Positions 6,788 through 9,367 of a DNA stretch of 9,367 nucleotides are shown piece by piece. The position numbers and the translations under genes are program-made. How positions within the stretch are numbered: the stretch's first letter is position 1; every line of letters begins with the position of its first letter. This stretch comes from an uncultured Clostridia bacterium (GTDB lineage Bacteria; Bacillota; Clostridia; Christensenellales; Pumilibacteraceae), in NCBI GenBank assembly GCA_934277845.1, contig CAKQVV010000059.1, forward strand, positions 1 through 9,367, in the 5' to 3' direction. The notes under the pieces are model-generated. The model was not told where the DNA came from and ran no database searches. It worked only from the letters and a program-made list of their open reading frames with translations.

Positions 6788-7421
6788 GTTCTCTCTCCGC
6801 CTGCGATTTCATGAGATAAAACGGCTCGACTTCGCCGTAATCTACGGTTTTTCCGTTGTCATAAAAAGCCTCGGCGGCACGGGCAAGAGAAACCTCGGCA
6901 TTGTCGGTAAGACATTCGATTTTCAGTCCGTTGCAAGCCGCTTTGTCCGCAAAAGTCACCGCATTTTCGTGCGCCGTTATAAATTCACGCGCGGCGACAT
7001 AGTCGAGCGTTTGCGGCGCGGCGATCTCGATGCCGTCAGCGTCATAGACCGCGATATAGCAAAAGTTTGCGTAGGCGTGTACCGCGCAAATTACGTTTTT
7101 CGCACAGTCAGGAATATCGTTGAAAGTGAGTTTTTTCAGCGAGTCGACGGCGGCAATCGGCGTATTTTTAACGTAGGCGAAAGTTTTGACCGTGTTTACG
7201 CCTATTCTTATACCGGTAAAACTCCCCGGTCCCGTAACAACCGCCATAAAGTCGAGATCGTCAAGCGTCAGTCCGCTTTCGTCAAGCATTTCGTCGACAG
7301 ACGGAAGCAGGACTTCGCTGGTGCGTTTTTGTTCGGTCACGGTGCGGAAAAAGGTTTTTTTGCCGTTTTTGACCAGTATCGCCGCGGGATCGCCGGCGGT
7401 ATCGATTGCAAGATATTTCAC
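6762..7421 (-). CDS. tsaB: tRNA t6A37 threonylcarbamoyltransferase complex subunit TsaB
   Basis: A 219-residue protein of the ASKHA-fold TsaB/YeaZ family. It shows LAIDTA (4-9), the signature VTGPGSFTGIRIGVNTVK (62-79) and the conserved C-terminal EPFYLMKSQAERELE (199-213). TsaB has no catalytic role of its own; it forms the platform that binds TsaD, with TsaE cycling on and off, during synthesis of N6-threonylcarbamoyladenosine at A37 of tRNAs reading ANN codons. The start is a GTG with AGGAG seven bases upstream, 10 bases after the yhbY stop. The length is normal for the family. The His usually seen in the 'RHSE' segment near residue 33 is Thr here. TsaD and the TsaC/Sua5 enzyme must be encoded outside this window. 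Confidence 0.94.
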   Translation of the reverse strand: MKYLAIDTAGDPAAILVKNGKKTFFRTVTEQKRTSEVLLPSVDEMLDESGLTLDDLDFMAVVTGPGSFTGIRIGVNTVKTFAYVKNTPIAAVDSLKKLTFNDIPDCAKNVICAVHAYANFCYIAVYDADGIEIAAPQTLDYVAAREFITAHENAVTFADKAACNGLKIECLTDNAEVSLARAAEAFYDNGKTVDYGEVEPFYLMKSQAERELENKEKRG

Positions 7422-7431
7422 CGCCGCGCTC

Positions 7432-7722
7432 CTAAAACTCGATATGTTTTACTTTATCGGACTTGGATCTGCGATAAAGCACGACCTTGTTGCCGATGGC
7501 GCACACGGGCGTCGCTTTCAGCGCGTCCGCGAGATATGCGAGCGCTTCGTTCGCTTCCATTTCGCTGGAACGCAAAACCGAAATTTTGATAAGTTCGCGT
7601 TTTTCGAGCGCATCGTCTATTCCCTGAATCTGATTTTCGCCGATATTGCTCTTGCCGATCTGAAAAATCGGATCGAGCGTACTTGCCATAGAGCGCAGTG
7701 CCGCGCGTTGTTTACCGTTCAA
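7432..7722 (-). CDS. yhbY: YhbY-family CRM-domain RNA-binding protein
   Basis: A 96-residue single CRM-domain protein, the standard size. The family pattern is clear: GKQRAALRSMA (3-13), PIFQIGKS (18-25), the ALEKRELIKI segment (38-47) and the closing IGNKVVLYRR (76-85). Family members associate with pre-50S ribosomal particles and act in ribosome assembly. The GxxG-like RNA-contact loop normally reads GKxG; here it is GKSN (23-26), a visible departure. The start is a TTG with GGGAG about seven bases upstream, overlapping the end of tsaE by 11 bases. In many Bacillota the gene (yqeI) lies beside yqeH and nadD, so its place between tsaE and tsaB is unusual but fits a translation-related operon. 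Confidence 0.93.
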   Translation of the reverse strand: MNGKQRAALRSMASTLDPIFQIGKSNIGENQIQGIDDALEKRELIKISVLRSSEMEANEALAYLADALKATPVCAIGNKVVLYRRSKSDKVKHIEF

Positions 7723-8125
7723 TTTCTATCTCCCTTTTCTCGTCGCCGAGATAATCGATTCTGATTTTAATTACATTTCCCGCGATCGCGTCGGTTATGT
7801 TTTCCCACCACTCGATGCACGACACCGATCCCGCTTCGCCGAAAAACTCGGTAAGCCCGGCAGCGTAAGCCTCTTCGCCGTTATGCAAGCGATAAACGTC
7901 GAAATGGTAAAGTGTGAGTCTTCCCTCGTAGACGTTCATCAGCGTGAACGTGGGACTGGTGACCTCGTCGGTTATGCCGAGTGCGACGGCAAGTCCTTTA
8001 ACAAACGCGGTTTTGCCGGCTCCCAGTTCGCCGCCGAGCAGGACGATTTCGCCGCCTTTAAGCGTGCCGGCAAATTCTGCCGCAATCTTATAGGTGTCGG
8101 ATTCACTTTCGGAAACGTATTTCAT
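7712..8125 (-). CDS. tsaE: tRNA t6A37 biosynthesis ATPase TsaE
   Basis: A 137-residue P-loop ATPase of the TsaE/YjeE family. The Walker A motif GELGAGKT is at 32-39, followed by the switch-like SPTFTL (57-62), HFDVYRL (74-80) and CIEWWENI (103-110), all typical of the family. TsaE binds the TsaB-TsaD dimer and its ATPase activity resets the complex between rounds of tRNA modification. It is the first gene of the operon tsaE-yhbY-tsaB-rimI. A perfect TATAAT box lies so close to the ATG that the transcript is predicted to start at or next to the start codon, and no Shine-Dalgarno is present, so this mRNA may be leaderless. No alternative downstream start is better supported, because residues 2-30 match the family N-terminus. 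Confidence 0.95.
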   Translation of the reverse strand: MKYVSESESDTYKIAAEFAGTLKGGEIVLLGGELGAGKTAFVKGLAVALGITDEVTSPTFTLMNVYEGRLTLYHFDVYRLHNGEEAYAAGLTEFFGEAGSVSCIEWWENITDAIAGNVIKIRIDYLGDEKREIEIER

Positions 8126-8131
8126 AAGATA

Positions 8132-8160
8132 ATTATACTACTTTACAGGGAAAAACGCAA
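8132..8160 (-). promoter_or_regulatory. Sigma-A-type promoter of the tsaE operon
   Basis: On the - strand the -10 box is a perfect TATAAT (8137-8132), with a 17-bp spacer from TTGCGT (8160-8155), a partial match to the -35 consensus. Only six bases lie between the -10 box and the tsaE ATG, so the expected start point falls on or next to the A of ATG. Confidence 0.72.
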
Positions 8161-8185
8161 GGTTACGCCGATGGTTTTACTTCCT

Positions 8186-8893
8186 TTACAGCGGTTTTTC
8201 GTCGGAATTTTTCATATTTTCCGTTGTGATTGCCGTATTTTCGATATCGGGCGCGACTTTTGTTTCTTCTTCGGGCGCAAGTTCGGCGGAAACGGTTTCC
8301 GTTGCGGCGGCGGATCCGGCGGGCTCACTCTTGTTGTCACTTAAAACGTAGCGTTTAAGCACGAACGACAGGCGTTTATAAAGGAAGAACACGAGCACGC
8401 TGACGGACAAGGACTTGATTGCGTTGAAAGCAAGAACGTAACCCCAAAGGCTGGCGAACATTTCCTTTGCGGCATCACGGACAAACAGCGGAAACGTAAT
8501 GAAACGATTGCAAACAAGCGAAGCGGCGATCTGGCAAGCGCAACCGATTGCAAGCCCTTCCACCACGCGACCTTTGCCTTTTTTGTACCTGTACAGTATC
8601 GTGGGCACGGCAACGAACGCCATCGTCATGATGAAGTTCGCGATCTCGCCGACGCCGCCGGTCGAGGATTTCGTCCCCCATATCAGCAGTTGTTTCAGTC
8701 CTTCTATGACTGCTGCCGCAGGAAAACCGAACATATAGCCGCCGAACAGCGTCACGAATGTGGAAAAGTCGAGTTTGAGAAACGGTGCGGCGGGAAACAA
8801 CGGGAATTCCAGCCAACTGAGTCCGTAACCTATTGCCGTGAGCGTGGCGGTAAGCACGATACCGCGCGTGGAAAGCCAACGATTTTTTGACAT
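8186..8893 (-). CDS. ribU: Riboflavin ECF transporter substrate-binding subunit RibU
   Basis: A 235-residue membrane protein with about six hydrophobic helices within residues 10-178. RibU hallmarks are the AxxxA motif in helix 1 (Ala16-Ala20), used by S-components to contact EcfT, the segment PLFPAAPFLKLDFS (31-44) and KSSTGGVGEIANF (75-87). It binds riboflavin and imports it with a shared EcfA/A'/T energizing module, encoded elsewhere. I start at the ATG at 8893, which has GGAGG 8 bases upstream; an upstream TTG frame to 8950 runs through the riboswitch and is not real. The FMN riboswitch directly upstream independently supports the identification. Unusual is the C-terminal tail of about 50 residues (from 185) rich in Glu, Ala, Thr and Ser; most RibU proteins stop shortly after the last helix. 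The tail should be cytoplasmic; its role is unknown. Confidence 0.93.
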   Translation of the reverse strand: MSKNRWLSTRGIVLTATLTAIGYGLSWLEFPLFPAAPFLKLDFSTFVTLFGGYMFGFPAAAVIEGLKQLLIWGTKSSTGGVGEIANFIMTMAFVAVPTILYRYKKGKGRVVEGLAIGCACQIAASLVCNRFITFPLFVRDAAKEMFASLWGYVLAFNAIKSLSVSVLVFFLYKRLSFVLKRYVLSDNKSEPAGSAAATETVSAELAPEEETKVAPDIENTAITTENMKNSDEKPL

Positions 8894-8923
8894 AAAAAAC
8901 GCCTCCGTAAATTTCGGGGGCGT
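8894..8923 (-). terminator. Riboswitch expression platform: terminator that also contains the ribU Shine-Dalgarno
   Basis: On the - strand ACGCCCCCG (8923-8915) and CGGAGGCGT (8907-8899) pair over nine positions with one C-A mismatch around a 7-base loop. TTTTTT follows and touches the ribU ATG at 8893. The GGAGG of ribU (8906-8902) lies in the 3' arm, so the same hairpin can stop transcription and hide the ribosome site. Its 5' arm, CGCCCC (8922-8917), could instead pair with GGGGCG (9068-9063) of the aptamer, a possible antiterminator (inference). Confidence 0.82.
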
Positions 8924-8947
8924 GAAAAAACCTGCATGGATTCCGTT

Positions 8948-9075
8948 CAACTTATACTATCCGGACTGTACCGTCGGTGCGAGAATCTCACTCGCTCGGG
9001 GACGAATATCGTCCTTCGCAGACTTACGCTCGCGCGTTCACTGCCGGTGGGGAATTTCACCCCGCCCCTAAGTTG
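8948..9075 (-). promoter_or_regulatory. FMN riboswitch aptamer (RFN element)
   Basis: The conserved blocks of the RFN element occur in order on the - strand: AGGGGCGGGGTGAAATTCCC, then CACCGGCAGT, GCGAGCG, GAGATTCTCGCACCGACGGT and CAGTCCGGAT. The closing P1 helix is CAACTTA (9075-9069) with TAAGTTG (8954-8948). A variable hairpin GGACGA/TCGTCC lies at about 9001-9014. Known RFN elements bind FMN and lower expression of riboflavin synthesis or uptake genes; here the regulated gene is ribU. Confidence 0.96.
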
Positions 9076-9082
9076 CGACTAA

Positions 9083-9111
9083 ATTATATTACCGGGCACA
9101 GAATTTGTCAA
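9083..9111 (-). promoter_or_regulatory. Consensus sigma-A promoter of the FMN riboswitch/ribU transcript
   Basis: On the - strand TTGACA (9111-9106), a 17-bp spacer and TATAAT (9088-9083) give a full match to the consensus. The predicted start is near 9076, one base before the P1 helix of the aptamer, so the transcript should begin with the riboswitch itself. Confidence 0.93.
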
Positions 9112-9127
9112 GCATTTTCTGCGGATT

Positions 9128-9367
9128 TTACTCGATTTTATCGTCGCCGACGGTTTCATCGATTTTTATGGTTTTATCGGACGCACTCTTTTCGGGCATA
9201 GGTTTACCGAAATTACCGTAAAGGCGCGTTGCTTTAAATAGAGCCGGCAAACCCGCGACCGCCGCGAAAGCGGTGACGAAGTAACGGAAGAAATTGTACA
9301 GTACGGGCATGCTTTGCGGCAGAAAGAGTTTGAAACCTTCCTTGATCCCGAGCGAAACGCCCAGCCC
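9128..9367 (-). CDS. C-terminal part of a membrane protein, probably PAP2-family phosphatase (5' partial)
   Basis: The frame is open to the window edge, so only the last 79 residues are visible. They read as a Gly-rich helix end, a basic/aromatic linker (IKEGFKLFLPQ), a hydrophobic helix (about NFFRYFVTAFAAVAGLPALF) and a short hydrophilic tail with many Lys, Asp and Glu. The pattern 'IKEG-KLxF...xxRYFxxxxxAxxGxPxLFK' resembles the C-terminus of clostridial PAP2-superfamily lipid phosphatases as I remember it. The catalytic His/Arg motifs would lie outside the window, so this is not proven. Its stop lies 17 bases before the ribU -35 box and no terminator is visible between them, so some read-through into the riboswitch is possible. 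Confidence 0.7.
   Translation of the reverse strand, partial: GLGVSLGIKEGFKLFLPQSMPVLYNFFRYFVTAFAAVAGLPALFKATRLYGNFGKPMPEKSASDKTIKIDETVGDDKIE

Noticed and set aside
8894..8950. Upstream extension of RibU by 19 residues from a TTG
   Set aside because: It would translate the riboswitch terminator; the ATG at 8893 has a GGAGG at the right distance.
1..9367. CRISPR arrays, tRNA or rRNA genes, insertion sequences, phage genes
   Set aside because: No short regular repeats with spacers, no cloverleaf or rRNA sequence, and no transposase, integrase or phage-type protein was recognised on either strand.

Overview
The window looks like chromosomal DNA of a Gram-positive, low-to-mid GC member of the Bacillota (class Clostridia, possibly a gut lineage). 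The grounds are strong GGAGG-type ribosome binding sites, sigma-A-type promoters with 17-bp spacers, an FMN riboswitch in front of an ECF-type riboflavin transporter, intrinsic terminators with U-tracts, and the Bacillota-style tsaE/tsaB/rimI operon. No mobile element, CRISPR array, tRNA or rRNA is visible.

Layout. The + strand carries one gene (1-2751, 5' end outside the window): a large surface protein made of divergent tandem carbohydrate-binding-like beta-sandwich units, one C-terminal membrane helix and a long acidic tail, closed by an intrinsic terminator. Everything else is on the - strand and converges on it. Read in the - direction from the right edge: the C-terminus of a membrane protein (probably PAP2 family, 9128-9367); a consensus promoter and FMN riboswitch (8894-9111) controlling ribU (8186-8893); a promoter and the tightly packed operon tsaE-yhbY-tsaB-rimI (6335-8125); a 172-bp gap with inverted repeats and a terminator-like hairpin (6163-6334); then an overlapping operon of an alpha/beta hydrolase, a membrane-fused Mur ligase and a FabG-like short-chain dehydrogenase (3033-6162), ended by a terminator at 2927-2964.

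How the genes work together. TsaE and TsaB belong to the TsaB-TsaD-TsaE machinery that puts threonylcarbamoyl on A37 of ANN-decoding tRNAs; RimI acetylates ribosomal protein S18; YhbY is a CRM-domain ribosome-assembly factor. This is therefore a translation-quality operon, but tsaD is not next to rimI as is common. RibU is the riboflavin-binding subunit of an ECF importer, switched off by FMN. The hydrolase/Mur ligase/dehydrogenase operon has no pathway I can name. Its central enzyme keeps the Mur ligase ATPase and C-terminal cores but has five predicted membrane helices where MurF has its UDP-substrate domain. That is the best candidate here for poorly described biology, probably modification of an envelope or lipid-linked substrate.
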